From: Pseudomonas helmanticensis
GTDB taxonomy: Bacteria > Pseudomonadota > Gammaproteobacteria > Pseudomonadales > Pseudomonadaceae
NCBI RefSeq assembly: GCF_900182985.1
Contig: NZ_FXUY01000002.1
Location: 855,001 to 919,000 of the forward strand
DNA length: 64,000 bases
Reading direction: 5' to 3'
The notes under the pieces were generated by a model. That model was not told the origin of the DNA, ran no database searches, and saw only the letters and a program-made list of their open reading frames with translations. The translations under genes and the position numbers were made by a program. Positions 1 through 6,659 of this stretch are shown piece by piece (positions within the stretch are counted from its first letter, which is position 1; every line of letters begins with the position of its first letter).

Positions 1-204
1 AGTGTAGGCATGCGTACTGCAACGCTGCGGGAAGATTTACCGTGCATTTTGCATCCTCCCAAAAAGCCATCATTGCAGATTGCAACCCGAGCGATCCGAC
101 TCTTCCTCCCAAATCGTTGTTTTTAAAGGACTTAACAGCGGTTAGACTGTTGGCATGACGGCTGCTTTGCCTGTTCCATAGAAGAACAATCGGAGCGCCG
201 CCCC

Positions 205-441
205 ATGAACACCACCCTCTTGCTTGCAAACGCGACTGCACTGGCGATTTTGCTGAGTTTTTACTTTGCCCCTGCGAGCAATGCCCCGGAAACGTTGGCC
301 CAGCGCATGCCGCATTATCTGCAGGTGCAGAAACAGCCCCAACTGGCGATTCTGACCGATAAGAGCAGCTTTGCCCCAAGGACTGTCAGCGCCCCCGATC
401 AGGCCCTGCCAGCTCAACTTACAGAACGTCTGGTTTTTTGA
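205..441 (+). CDS. Small hypothetical protein with N-terminal hydrophobic segment
   Basis: This 78-residue protein has a hydrophobic stretch at about residues 5-26, which could be a signal peptide or membrane anchor, followed by a polar tail. I do not recognise a family. The start is supported by a GGAG sequence ten bases upstream of the ATG. It lies just before another small membrane protein on the same strand (20-base gap), so the two may be co-transcribed. In P. aeruginosa a group of small membrane proteins (PA3369-PA3371) lies beside the phosphonate genes, and this pair may correspond to it; that link is from memory. The function is unknown. Confidence 0.5.
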   Translation: MNTTLLLANATALAILLSFYFAPASNAPETLAQRMPHYLQVQKQPQLAILTDKSSFAPRTVSAPDQALPAQLTERLVF

Positions 442-461
442 AATATCTTCAGGAGTACAGC

Positions 462-641
462 ATGTCCAAATCAGCAGCAGGATTTCTGATCCTCGCCTTA
501 TTGAGTGGCGTAATGCATCTTTCGCTGTTCGAGGAAACCACAGTCACCCTGCCCCTGATTGTCTGCGGCGTATTTTCGGTGCTGTTTGTGCTGGCACTGG
601 CTGCCGGGCGCAAGATCAAGTTTGATCCAGTGCTGCGCTGA
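462..641 (+). CDS. Small membrane protein, two predicted transmembrane helices
   Basis: This 59-residue protein is almost entirely two hydrophobic helices, at about residues 6-24 and 31-52, followed by a short basic tail. A good ribosome-binding site (CAGGAG) lies six bases before the ATG, so this start is preferred over longer overlapping frames. Its end overlaps the end of the convergent phnN gene by 26 bases. It resembles the small inner-membrane proteins found next to phnN in other pseudomonads. The function is unknown. Confidence 0.6.
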   Translation: MSKSAAGFLILALLSGVMHLSLFEETTVTLPLIVCGVFSVLFVLALAAGRKIKFDPVLR

Positions 642-1185
642 GCCGAATCAGGTCCAGTAACTGTTCCACCGCCCCCGCCAGCTCACCCGAGTTATCGATC
701 AGAAGCACCGGCTCGTCACTCGATCTACGATCCTTGAATAAGGTGTTACGGGCAAGCCGAGCCTCGATCTGCTCAAGCGTCTCTCTCCCCCGCCTGAGCA
801 GGCGGCCACGTAGAACCTCATCACTTACCGTTAACAGTACCGGCACCAACGCAGGGTAACGGCCCATCGCTTGTCGCAGATTGGCGCGCGAGCCGTTAAC
901 CAGCACATGGCGCCCCGCAGCCAAAAACCGATCCATCTGCGCCGGGATTCCATAGGCAAGACCGTTCGCGTGCCATGACAGGGAAAAATCGCCCGCCCGC
1001 GCGCGCCGCTCAAACTCCTCAGGTGTCACGCCCACCGCATCCTCACCCACCGATTCAGCTGATCGCGTGATGACTCGCCGCATGACTTCACAGCCCATCG
1101 CCCGCAGTGGTTCGCGCGCAGCCTCAATCAGACTGTCCTTGCCTGACCCTGAGGGGCCCATCAGATAAATAAGCTTGCCATCCAT
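616..1185 (-). CDS. phnN: Ribose 1,5-bisphosphate phosphokinase PhnN
   Basis: The 189-residue protein has a guanylate-kinase-like P-loop (GPSGSGKD) at residues 10-17. It matches PhnN in length and in the start of the fold. PhnN phosphorylates ribose 1,5-bisphosphate to PRPP, linking carbon-phosphorus lyase products to nucleotide synthesis. A GGAGG-type ribosome-binding site precedes the ATG. No other phn gene is visible: the next gene upstream is the divergent amrZ, whereas P. aeruginosa has the whole phnC-P cluster in this position. Here the enzyme may serve a general PRPP or NAD-related salvage role, which is an inference. Confidence 0.88.
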   Translation of the reverse strand: MDGKLIYLMGPSGSGKDSLIEAAREPLRAMGCEVMRRVITRSAESVGEDAVGVTPEEFERRARAGDFSLSWHANGLAYGIPAQMDRFLAAGRHVLVNGSRANLRQAMGRYPALVPVLLTVSDEVLRGRLLRRGRETLEQIEARLARNTLFKDRRSSDEPVLLIDNSGELAGAVEQLLDLIRLSAALDQT

Positions 1186-1352
1186 CCTGAAAACGCCCTC
1201 CAGACCACCTTAGCCACTAGTAAATCGGCAATTTGCCACTATCCTGTAAAGACAAGGAAACAAGGATAGAAAGCCGCATAGCATGCACGCTCTGACGTCT
1301 TCGGACATCAACTGATATGCACCAGGACGCAGGCAGCGATGCAGACCAGGGC

Positions 1353-1381
1353 GAAGTTTTCAAACCAGTCCGCATTTCTGA
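1353..1381 (+). promoter_or_regulatory. Possible AlgU (sigma-22) promoter of amrZ
   Basis: GAAGTT at 1353-1358 and TCTGA at 1377-1381 resemble the AlgU consensus GAACTT / TCTGA, with an 18-base spacer and one mismatch in the -35 element. In P. aeruginosa amrZ is transcribed by AlgU from a distant upstream promoter, which suits this position about 195 bases before the start codon. The match is imperfect, so this is tentative. Confidence 0.35.
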
Positions 1382-1391
1382 TAATTGGTGC

Positions 1392-1403
1392 TGGCATTAC
1401 GCC
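1392..1403 (+). promoter_or_regulatory. Candidate AmrZ operator (autoregulation)
   Basis: The 12-mer TGGCATTACGCC closely resembles AmrZ binding sites as I remember them (GGC, AT-rich centre, GCC). It lies just downstream of the possible AlgU promoter. AmrZ is known to repress its own gene in P. aeruginosa, so an operator here is expected. Looser TGGC- and GGCG-containing sequences follow at about 1430-1505. Confidence 0.45.
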
Positions 1404-1575
1404 TTTACCCAGCTCAATATTTGTCACAGAATTGACGCCAATGATCTGGCAATTTTGAGGCATGATGCGGGCCTCTTAACAATTCAGGTTGAACCATTTG
1501 GCGCGGATGCTTGTCCTACCACACATCCTGCGGCCAATCCCGAGAACCGCTCCCCTGAACTAACCGGTTAAATAT

Positions 1576-1902
1576 ATGCGCCCATTGAAACAGGCAATTT
1601 ATTCCAGCCGTACGGCTGACAAGTTCGTCGTACGTCTGCCAGACGGAATGCGTGAACGCATTGCCGAGGTGGCTCGCAATCATCATCGCAGCATGAACTC
1701 CGAGATCATTGCGCGCCTTGAGCAGAGTCTTATTCAGGAAGGCGCACTGGGCGAAGAGCTGAGCATGCGCCTCGACAGCCCGGAGCTGTCGTTGCACGAG
1801 CGCGAGCTGTTGCAACGATTCCGCCAACTGTCTCACCGCCAGCAGAACGCGTTGGTATCTCTGATCGCTCATGACGCCGAAATGGCAGCAGACGCGTCCT
1901 GA
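1576..1902 (+). CDS. amrZ: Ribbon-helix-helix transcription factor AmrZ (AlgZ)
   Basis: The 108-residue protein matches P. aeruginosa AmrZ nearly throughout: a short flexible N-terminus, the beta-strand DKFVVRLP at about residues 15-22 that contacts DNA, the Arc-type helices with [12 protein letters not shown] at about residues 38-49, and a C-terminal tetramerisation segment with [15 protein letters not shown]. AmrZ controls alginate, motility, c-di-GMP enzymes and iron genes in pseudomonads. The N-terminus is slightly shorter than in P. aeruginosa. The gene has its own terminator and stands alone between phnN and mgtE. Confidence 0.95.
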   Translation: MRPLKQAIYSSRTADKFVVRLPDGMRERIAEVARNHHRSMNSEIIARLEQSLIQEGALGEELSMRLDSPELSLHERELLQRFRQLSHRQQNALVSLIAHDAEMAADAS

Positions 1903-1920
1903 GATATACCGAACATCTCA

Positions 1921-1947
1921 AGCCAGCTTAATTGCTGGCTTTTTTTG
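1921..1947 (+). terminator. Rho-independent terminator of amrZ
   Basis: An AGCCAGC / GCTGGCT stem with a short loop is followed by seven T, 18 bases after the amrZ stop codon. Confidence 0.85.
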
Positions 1948-1972
1948 CGCGCAATTTGAGTTTTTGCAGACA

Positions 1973-1999
1973 CAAAAAAGCCCGCCAATTTGGCGGGCT
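1973..1999 (-). terminator. Rho-independent terminator of mgtE
   Basis: The stem AGCCCGCCA / TGGCGGGCT with a three-base loop is followed on the minus strand by a T tract (AAAAAA at 1974-1979 on the plus strand). It lies just beyond the mgtE stop codon. Confidence 0.88.
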
Positions 2000-2015
2000 G
2001 TTTCGATGCAGCAAT

Positions 2016-3458
2016 TTAGAGCAGGAAGATTGTCGCCAACCCCAGGAAAATGAAGAAGCCACCGCTGTCGGTCATCGCGGTAATCATCACACTCGCGCCC
2101 ATCGCCGGGTCGCGCCCCATTTTCGCAAGGGTCATCGGGATCAATACGCCCATCAGGGCAGCCAGCAGCAGGTTGAGCGTCATTGCCGCGGTCATTACCA
2201 CGCCCAATGACCAACTGCCATAGAGCAGATAAGCAACCACACCGATCACCCCGCCCCAGACCAGGCCATTGATCAGGCCTACCGCCAATTCCTTGCGCAT
2301 CAGTCGCGAAGTGTTACCGGTGCTCACTTGGTCGAGCGCCATCGCGCGAACGATCATGGTGATCGTCTGGTTGCCCGAGTTACCACCGATACCCGCCACA
2401 ATCGGCATCAACGCCGCGAGCGCTACCAGTTTCTCGATCGAACCTTCGAACAGGCCGATCACACGGGATGCGATGAACGCGGTAATCAGATTGATCGCCA
2501 GCCAGGCCCAACGGTTGCGCAGTGACTTCCAGACGGAAGCAAAGATGTCTTCCTCTTCACGCAGACCGGCCATGTTGAGAACTTCGTTTTCGCTCTCTTC
2601 ACGAATCAGATCGACCATTTCGTCGATGGTCAGACGGCCGATCAGCTTGCCGTTCTTGTCAACCACCGGGGCCGAGATCAAGTCATAACGCTCGAAGGCC
2701 TGCGCGGCGTCGTAAGCATCTTCGTCCGGATGAAAACTCACCGGATCGCTGGCCATTACTTCGGCAACCTGCTTGTCCGGGTCGTTGACCAGCAAACGCT
2801 TGATCGGCAGCACGCCCTTGAGCACACCGTCGTAATCAACCACGAACAGTTTGTCGGTGTGACCAGGAAGCTCTTTAAGGCGACGCAAATAGCGCAGAAC
2901 CACTTCGAGACTGACATCCTCCCGGATGGTCACCATCTCGAAGTCCATCAGCGCACCGACCTGCTCATCGTCATAAGACAAGGCCGAACGCACGCGCTCG
3001 CGTTGCTGGTTATCCAGACTCTCCATCAACTCATGGACGACGTCTCGCGGCAGCTCGGAAGCCAGGTCAGCAAGTTCGTCGGCGTCCATGTCCTTGGCCG
3101 CAGCCAGGAGCTCGTGATCGTCCATGTCGGCGATCAGCGTTTCACGAACGGAGTCGGATACTTCGAGAAGAATGTCGCCGTCGCGGTCGGCCTTGACCAA
3201 TTGCCAGAGCGTCAGACGATCGTCCAGCGGCAAGGCTTCAAGGATGTAGGCAACGTCGGCGGAGTGCAGATCATCGAGCTTGCGTTGCAGCTCGACAAGG
3301 TTCTGCCGGTGAACCAGGTTTTCAACCCGGTCGTGATGCGCGCCTTCCTGGCGATGAGTCAGGTCTTCGACGACCCGTTGACGCTGCAGCAGCTCGACGA
3401 CTTGAGCCAGGCGATCCTGCAGGCTTTCCTGTGTTTTCTTTACTTCGATTTCAGACAT
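2016..3458 (-). CDS. mgtE: Magnesium transporter MgtE
   Basis: The 480-residue protein has the MgtE layout: an N-terminal helical domain, two CBS motifs (about residues 150-280), a connecting helix and five C-terminal transmembrane helices from about residue 310, with the signature GGNSGNQT in the pore region. MgtE is a Mg2+-gated channel in the inner membrane. The start at 3458 is chosen because MSEIEVKK is preceded by a GGAGTGGAG site; a longer frame would add ten unlikely residues. In P. aeruginosa mgtE expression affects type III secretion through the Gac/Rsm pathway, and here rsmA lies close by. Confidence 0.93.
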   Translation of the reverse strand: MSEIEVKKTQESLQDRLAQVVELLQRQRVVEDLTHRQEGAHHDRVENLVHRQNLVELQRKLDDLHSADVAYILEALPLDDRLTLWQLVKADRDGDILLEVSDSVRETLIADMDDHELLAAAKDMDADELADLASELPRDVVHELMESLDNQQRERVRSALSYDDEQVGALMDFEMVTIREDVSLEVVLRYLRRLKELPGHTDKLFVVDYDGVLKGVLPIKRLLVNDPDKQVAEVMASDPVSFHPDEDAYDAAQAFERYDLISAPVVDKNGKLIGRLTIDEMVDLIREESENEVLNMAGLREEEDIFASVWKSLRNRWAWLAINLITAFIASRVIGLFEGSIEKLVALAALMPIVAGIGGNSGNQTITMIVRAMALDQVSTGNTSRLMRKELAVGLINGLVWGGVIGVVAYLLYGSWSLGVVMTAAMTLNLLLAALMGVLIPMTLAKMGRDPAMGASVMITAMTDSGGFFIFLGLATIFLL

Positions 3459-3779
3459 AGGCGAACTCCACTCCCAGCAGCGGGGCACGCCGGAAGGATC
3501 AATCAGTCAATTCATGATTGGTGAAACTGTTTACTGAGTAACTACTGGGTAAGTCCATGGAGGTTTTCCACAAGCCCCGGCGGGGCTGACGGGCGCAATG
3601 ATACACCGCCTGACGGTTTTAAACGTTAAAAAATCACGGCCGAAACAAGCGCTTGCGAAACAAACCTGAGCACCGTCCTGATCCGTGCAAATGCGACGAC
3701 TCATCCTGAAAAGAAAACACACCGGCAATGGAAAATGTAGCGACTACCCTTCAGCGTAGATCGTCATGGAGGACGTCGA
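3459..3779. other. Intergenic region between divergent mgtE and a secreted-protein gene
   Basis: No gene is seen in 321 bases. A 15-base GC-rich palindrome (AGCCCCGGCGGGGCT) lies at 3573-3587, about 115 bases upstream of the mgtE start. It could form a leader hairpin in mgtE mRNA, but I cannot assign a function. Confidence 0.5.
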
Positions 3780-4298
3780 ATGCCATTGAAAACATCACAC
3801 CTGATACTCACCACCCTGCTCCACCTGCCGCCTGCCGGGGCTGCTACCACCCTTCATCGTTGCGAAGCTGCGGATGGCAGCATCACCTTTACCAGCATGA
3901 GTTGCGCACACGGCGAACTGCGCTCCACCCAAGAGGTTCACCCCTATTCGCCCGGCTCGGTTGTAGCCGTGATGCCGGAAGCCAACCACGAAGAAACATC
4001 CAGTATGAAAACCAAGGGTCGGGAACCGGGCATCATTGGCCGCGCGGAACATCGATGCGGAAATCTGAGCGATGCCAGGCAGCGACGCGAGGCAATCATC
4101 AATCGGCGCGTGATTGCAGGCATGAGCCAGCAAGACGTCGAAAGCGCGCTTGGCAAACCAGACAAGGTAAATATTCGAACATCGACAACCAGCTATCGTT
4201 ACGACCTCAAGCGAGGTCGCAGTGCTCAAGTCGATTTTGATGAGAGAGGATGCGTGAAGGAAAAAACCAAATCCCGGACAGCAAAAAGCCCGCGTTAA
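3780..4298 (+). CDS. Secreted protein with DUF4124-like N-terminus and SmpA/OmlA-like C-terminus
   Basis: The 172-residue protein begins with a signal peptide (about residues 1-21, cleavage near PAGAA). Next comes the short beta-rich DUF4124-type segment with paired cysteines (about residues 22-50). The C-terminal half has the pattern GMSQQDVESALGKPDKV, followed by YRYDLKRG and a final beta strand, typical of SmpA/BamE-like folds. It is probably periplasmic. The start follows a GGAGG sequence seven bases upstream. A strong terminator follows. Confidence 0.75.
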   Translation: MPLKTSHLILTTLLHLPPAGAATTLHRCEAADGSITFTSMSCAHGELRSTQEVHPYSPGSVVAVMPEANHEETSSMKTKGREPGIIGRAEHRCGNLSDARQRREAIINRRVIAGMSQQDVESALGKPDKVNIRTSTTSYRYDLKRGRSAQVDFDERGCVKEKTKSRTAKSPR

Positions 4299-4311
4299 AC
4301 GCGGGCTTTTC
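4283..4311. terminator. Terminator between the secreted-protein gene and the tRNA array
   Basis: The stem AGCCCGCG / CGCGGGCT is flanked by AAAAA upstream and TTTT downstream, so it can work in both directions. It ends the gene on the plus strand and the tRNA-Arg transcript on the minus strand. Confidence 0.8.
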
Positions 4312-4317
4312 GGTATA

Positions 4318-4394
4318 TGGTGCACTCGACAGGATTCGAACCTGTGACCGCTCGGTTCGTAGCCGAGTACTCTATCCAGCTGAGCTACGAGTGC
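4318..4394 (-). tRNA. tRNA-Arg (ACG), copy 3 of the array
   Basis: A complete cloverleaf can be drawn: acceptor stem GCACTCG / CGAGTGC, anticodon stem CTCGG / CCGAG with loop CTACGAA (anticodon ACG), T arm containing GGTTCGAATCC, and an encoded CCA end. The 77-base gene is identical to the two upstream copies. Confidence 0.97.
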
Positions 4395-4466
4395 ATTTTG
4401 TGTTTTTAGCCCAGACCACAACTGGATGAAGCCAAGTTATCTGCATTACTGCAACTAACTCTTAAA

Positions 4467-4543
4467 TGGTGCACTCGACAGGATTCGAACCTGTGACCGC
4501 TCGGTTCGTAGCCGAGTACTCTATCCAGCTGAGCTACGAGTGC
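4467..4543 (-). tRNA. tRNA-Arg (ACG), copy 2 of the array
   Basis: The sequence is identical to the neighbouring copies, with anticodon ACG and encoded CCA. The spacer to the next copy is also a near repeat, which shows a tandem duplication of about 149 bases. Confidence 0.97.
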
Positions 4544-4614
4544 ATTTGTGTTTTTAGACCAGATCACATCTGGTTGAAGCCAAGTCATTTACATTACTGT
4601 AACTGACTCTTAAA

Positions 4615-4691
4615 TGGTGCACTCGACAGGATTCGAACCTGTGACCGCTCGGTTCGTAGCCGAGTACTCTATCCAGCTGAGCTACGAGTGC
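4615..4691 (-). tRNA. tRNA-Arg (ACG), copy 1 of the array
   Basis: This is the promoter-proximal arginine tRNA of the cluster, identical in sequence to the other two copies. ACG is the inosine-modified anticodon that reads CGU, CGC and CGA. Confidence 0.97.
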
Positions 4692-4798
4692 ATTTGTTGC
4701 GCCGCATTATAGCCCGTCTAATCTCTATTCCAACCACTTTTTCTATTAATTTCAACAACTTACAGAAAAAGCCAGATTACGACGTACTAAGCAAATAA

Positions 4799-4889
4799 TG
4801 GCGGAGAACGGGGGATTCGAACCCCCGACACCCTTTTGAGGTGTACTCCCTTAGCAGGGGAGCGCCTTCGGCCACTCGGCCAGCTCTCC
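4799..4889 (-). tRNA. tRNA-Ser (GCT)
   Basis: The 91-base gene has the long variable arm of serine tRNAs, acceptor GGAGAGC / GTTCTCC, anticodon loop CTGCTAA (anticodon GCT, reading AGC/AGU) and encoded CCA. It is the first gene of the tRNA transcript that continues into three tRNA-Arg copies. Confidence 0.97.
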
Positions 4890-4903
4890 GCAACACGGGG
4901 CGT

Positions 4904-4932
4904 ATCTTAACCAACCTTTTCCCCGTTTGCAA
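4904..4932 (-). promoter_or_regulatory. Sigma-70 promoter of the tRNA-Ser/Arg operon
   Basis: On the minus strand TTGCAA (4927-4932) and TAAGAT (4904-4909) are separated by exactly 17 bases. A GC-rich discriminator follows before the tRNA-Ser 5' end. GC-rich discriminators are typical of stable-RNA promoters under stringent control. Confidence 0.6.
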
Positions 4933-4951
4933 ACATAAAAATCGATAAAAA

Positions 4952-5140
4952 TTAATGGCTTGGTTCTTCGTCCTTCTCTTTCTTTATACGCAGGTAAATT
5001 TCCTCACGGTGCACGGCAACCTCTTTCGGGGCGTTGACGCCGATACGCACCTGGTTTCCTTTAACGCCGAGCACGGTCACGGTGATTTCGCCGTCACCGA
5101 TAATCAGGCTTTCTGCGCACCGACGGGTCAGAATCAGCAT
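4952..5140 (-). CDS. rsmA: Carbon storage regulator RsmA/CsrA
   Basis: The 62-residue protein begins MLILTRR and has the conserved VHREEIY region with the RNA-binding arginine near residue 44, followed by a charged tail. It is the global post-transcriptional regulator that binds GGA motifs in mRNA leaders and is titrated by RsmY/RsmZ-type RNAs under GacS/GacA. The start at 5140 is supported by GGAGAAAGG just upstream; a longer frame adds six residues not seen in the family. Pseudomonads of this group usually carry additional paralogs (RsmE, RsmI). The lysC-rsmA-tRNA order matches P. aeruginosa. Confidence 0.96.
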   Translation of the reverse strand: MLILTRRCAESLIIGDGEITVTVLGVKGNQVRIGVNAPKEVAVHREEIYLRIKKEKDEEPSH

Positions 5141-5283
5141 ACCTTTCTCCTTACGCAATTCAGTTCAGGGACAACAGTCTGCAAAAAAAAGGCACCCGAC
5201 CTACAACCGGAGCGATCGTAGCCCTACATGCCTGAGTATTGACCAGCGCGAGCAAAAGAACAGTTCAGGGCTCGCGCCATTCA

Positions 5284-5314
5284 AAAAATAAAGGGCGCGG
5301 TCAGACCGCGCCCT
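5284..5314 (-). terminator. Terminator of lysC
   Basis: The stem GGGCGCGGTC / GACCGCGCCC is followed on the minus strand by a T-rich run. It separates lysC from rsmA, so rsmA is probably transcribed mainly from its own promoter in 5141-5283, although read-through is possible. Confidence 0.82.
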
Positions 5315-5327
5315 TCAAGAAATGGAA

Positions 5328-6569
5328 TTACTCGCCTTGACGGGCAGGCGCATCCAGTTCGAAAGCCGTGTGCAGGGCGCGCACGGCCAGTTCCAGGTAC
5401 TTCTCTTCAATCACTACGGAAACCTTGATTTCCGAAGTCGAGATCATCTGGATGTTGATGCTTTCTTTTGCCAGGGATTCGAACATGCGGCTGGCCACGC
5501 CTGCGTGGGAACGCATGCCGACGCCGACGATCGAGACCTTGGCAATCTTGGTGTCGCCAACCACTTCACGGGCACCGATCTCGCGAGCGGTGTTTTCCAG
5601 CACGGTCTGTGCGGCCTGATAGTCGTTGCGGTGTACGGTGAAGGTGAAGTCGGTGGTGTTATCGTGCGCGACGTTCTGCACGATCATGTCGACTTCGATG
5701 TTCGCGGCACTGATCGGACCGAGAATCTTGAACGCCACGCCCGGGGTGTCTGGCACGCCACGGATGGTCAGCTTGGCTTCATCGCGGTTGAAAGCGATGC
5801 CGGAAATGATCGGCTGTTCCATGGTTTCCTCTTCATCAATAGTAATGAGGGTGCCCGGACCCTCCTTGAAGCTGTGCAGTACGCGCAGCGGAACGTTGTA
5901 CTTGCCGGCGAATTCCACCGCACGGATCTGCAACACCTTGGAACCGAGGCTGGCCATTTCCAGCATCTCTTCAAAGGTAATCTTGTCGAGACGTTGAGCG
6001 ACCGGCACCACACGCGGGTCAGTGGTGTAGACACCATCGACGTCGGTGTAGATCTGGCACTCGTCAGCCTTCAACGCAGCAGCCAATGCCACGCCGGTAG
6101 TGTCGGAACCGCCACGGCCGAGAGTGGTGATGTTGCCGTGCTCGTCGACGCCCTGGAAACCGGCGACAACGACAACGCGACCGGCTTTCAGATCACCACG
6201 AATCTTCTGGTCATCAATCTGCAAGATACGCGCTTTATTGTGCGCACTGTCGGTCAGGATCCGTACCTGATTGCCGGTGTACGACACCGCTGGCACACCG
6301 CGCTTGATCAGCGCCATGGCCAACAGGGCAATCGTCACCTGCTCACCGGTAGACACGATCACGTCCAGCTCACGCGGAACCGGTTGACCGTCACCACTGA
6401 TTTGCTTGGCCAGATCGATCAGACGGTTGGTTTCGCCGCTCATTGCAGACAGCACAACCACCAGGTCATCGCCGGCATCGCGGAATTTCTTAACCTTGTC
6501 GGCGACCTGCTCGATTCTCTCGACAGTACCGACCGAGGTGCCTCCAAATTTCTGTACGATCAAAGCCAT
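5328..6569 (-). CDS. lysC: Aspartate kinase
   Basis: The 413-residue protein begins MALIVQKFGGTSVGTVERI, the aspartokinase signature. It has the amino-acid-kinase fold to about residue 245 and two ACT domains in the C-terminal half. It phosphorylates aspartate, the first step to lysine, threonine and methionine, and the ACT domains mediate feedback inhibition. The start at 6569 gives the family length. An in-frame ATG at 5822 with GAGGA upstream could start a separate beta subunit of ACT domains, as in alpha2-beta2 aspartokinases; that is inference. It lies directly downstream of alaS on the same strand. Confidence 0.96.
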   Translation of the reverse strand: MALIVQKFGGTSVGTVERIEQVADKVKKFRDAGDDLVVVLSAMSGETNRLIDLAKQISGDGQPVPRELDVIVSTGEQVTIALLAMALIKRGVPAVSYTGNQVRILTDSAHNKARILQIDDQKIRGDLKAGRVVVVAGFQGVDEHGNITTLGRGGSDTTGVALAAALKADECQIYTDVDGVYTTDPRVVPVAQRLDKITFEEMLEMASLGSKVLQIRAVEFAGKYNVPLRVLHSFKEGPGTLITIDEEETMEQPIISGIAFNRDEAKLTIRGVPDTPGVAFKILGPISAANIEVDMIVQNVAHDNTTDFTFTVHRNDYQAAQTVLENTAREIGAREVVGDTKIAKVSIVGVGMRSHAGVASRMFESLAKESINIQMISTSEIKVSVVIEEKYLELAVRALHTAFELDAPARQGE

Positions 6570-6659
6570 TTCAAAGCCGCCTCTGCCCATGAAGGGCGCC
6601 CAATAATCACTCGAACAGCCACCGCGCCCGCCACTAGACTGCGAGCGCGATGGACCGTC

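Larger units (their letters stand above)
1186..1575. other. Intergenic region between phnN and amrZ; amrZ control region
   Basis: No convincing gene lies in these 390 bases. An open frame at 1317-1571 has no ribosome-binding site and no protein-like features. The region holds the candidate AmrZ site and a possible AlgU-type promoter listed separately, and gives amrZ a leader of roughly 190 bases if that promoter is used. Confidence 0.6.

Noticed and set aside
1317..1571. An 84-codon open frame before amrZ
   Set aside because: It covers the candidate promoter and AmrZ site and lacks a ribosome-binding site.
4400..4470. Spacers between the tRNA-Arg copies as small RNA genes
   Set aside because: They are simply repeated spacer DNA from the tandem duplication and contain no separate promoter or terminator.
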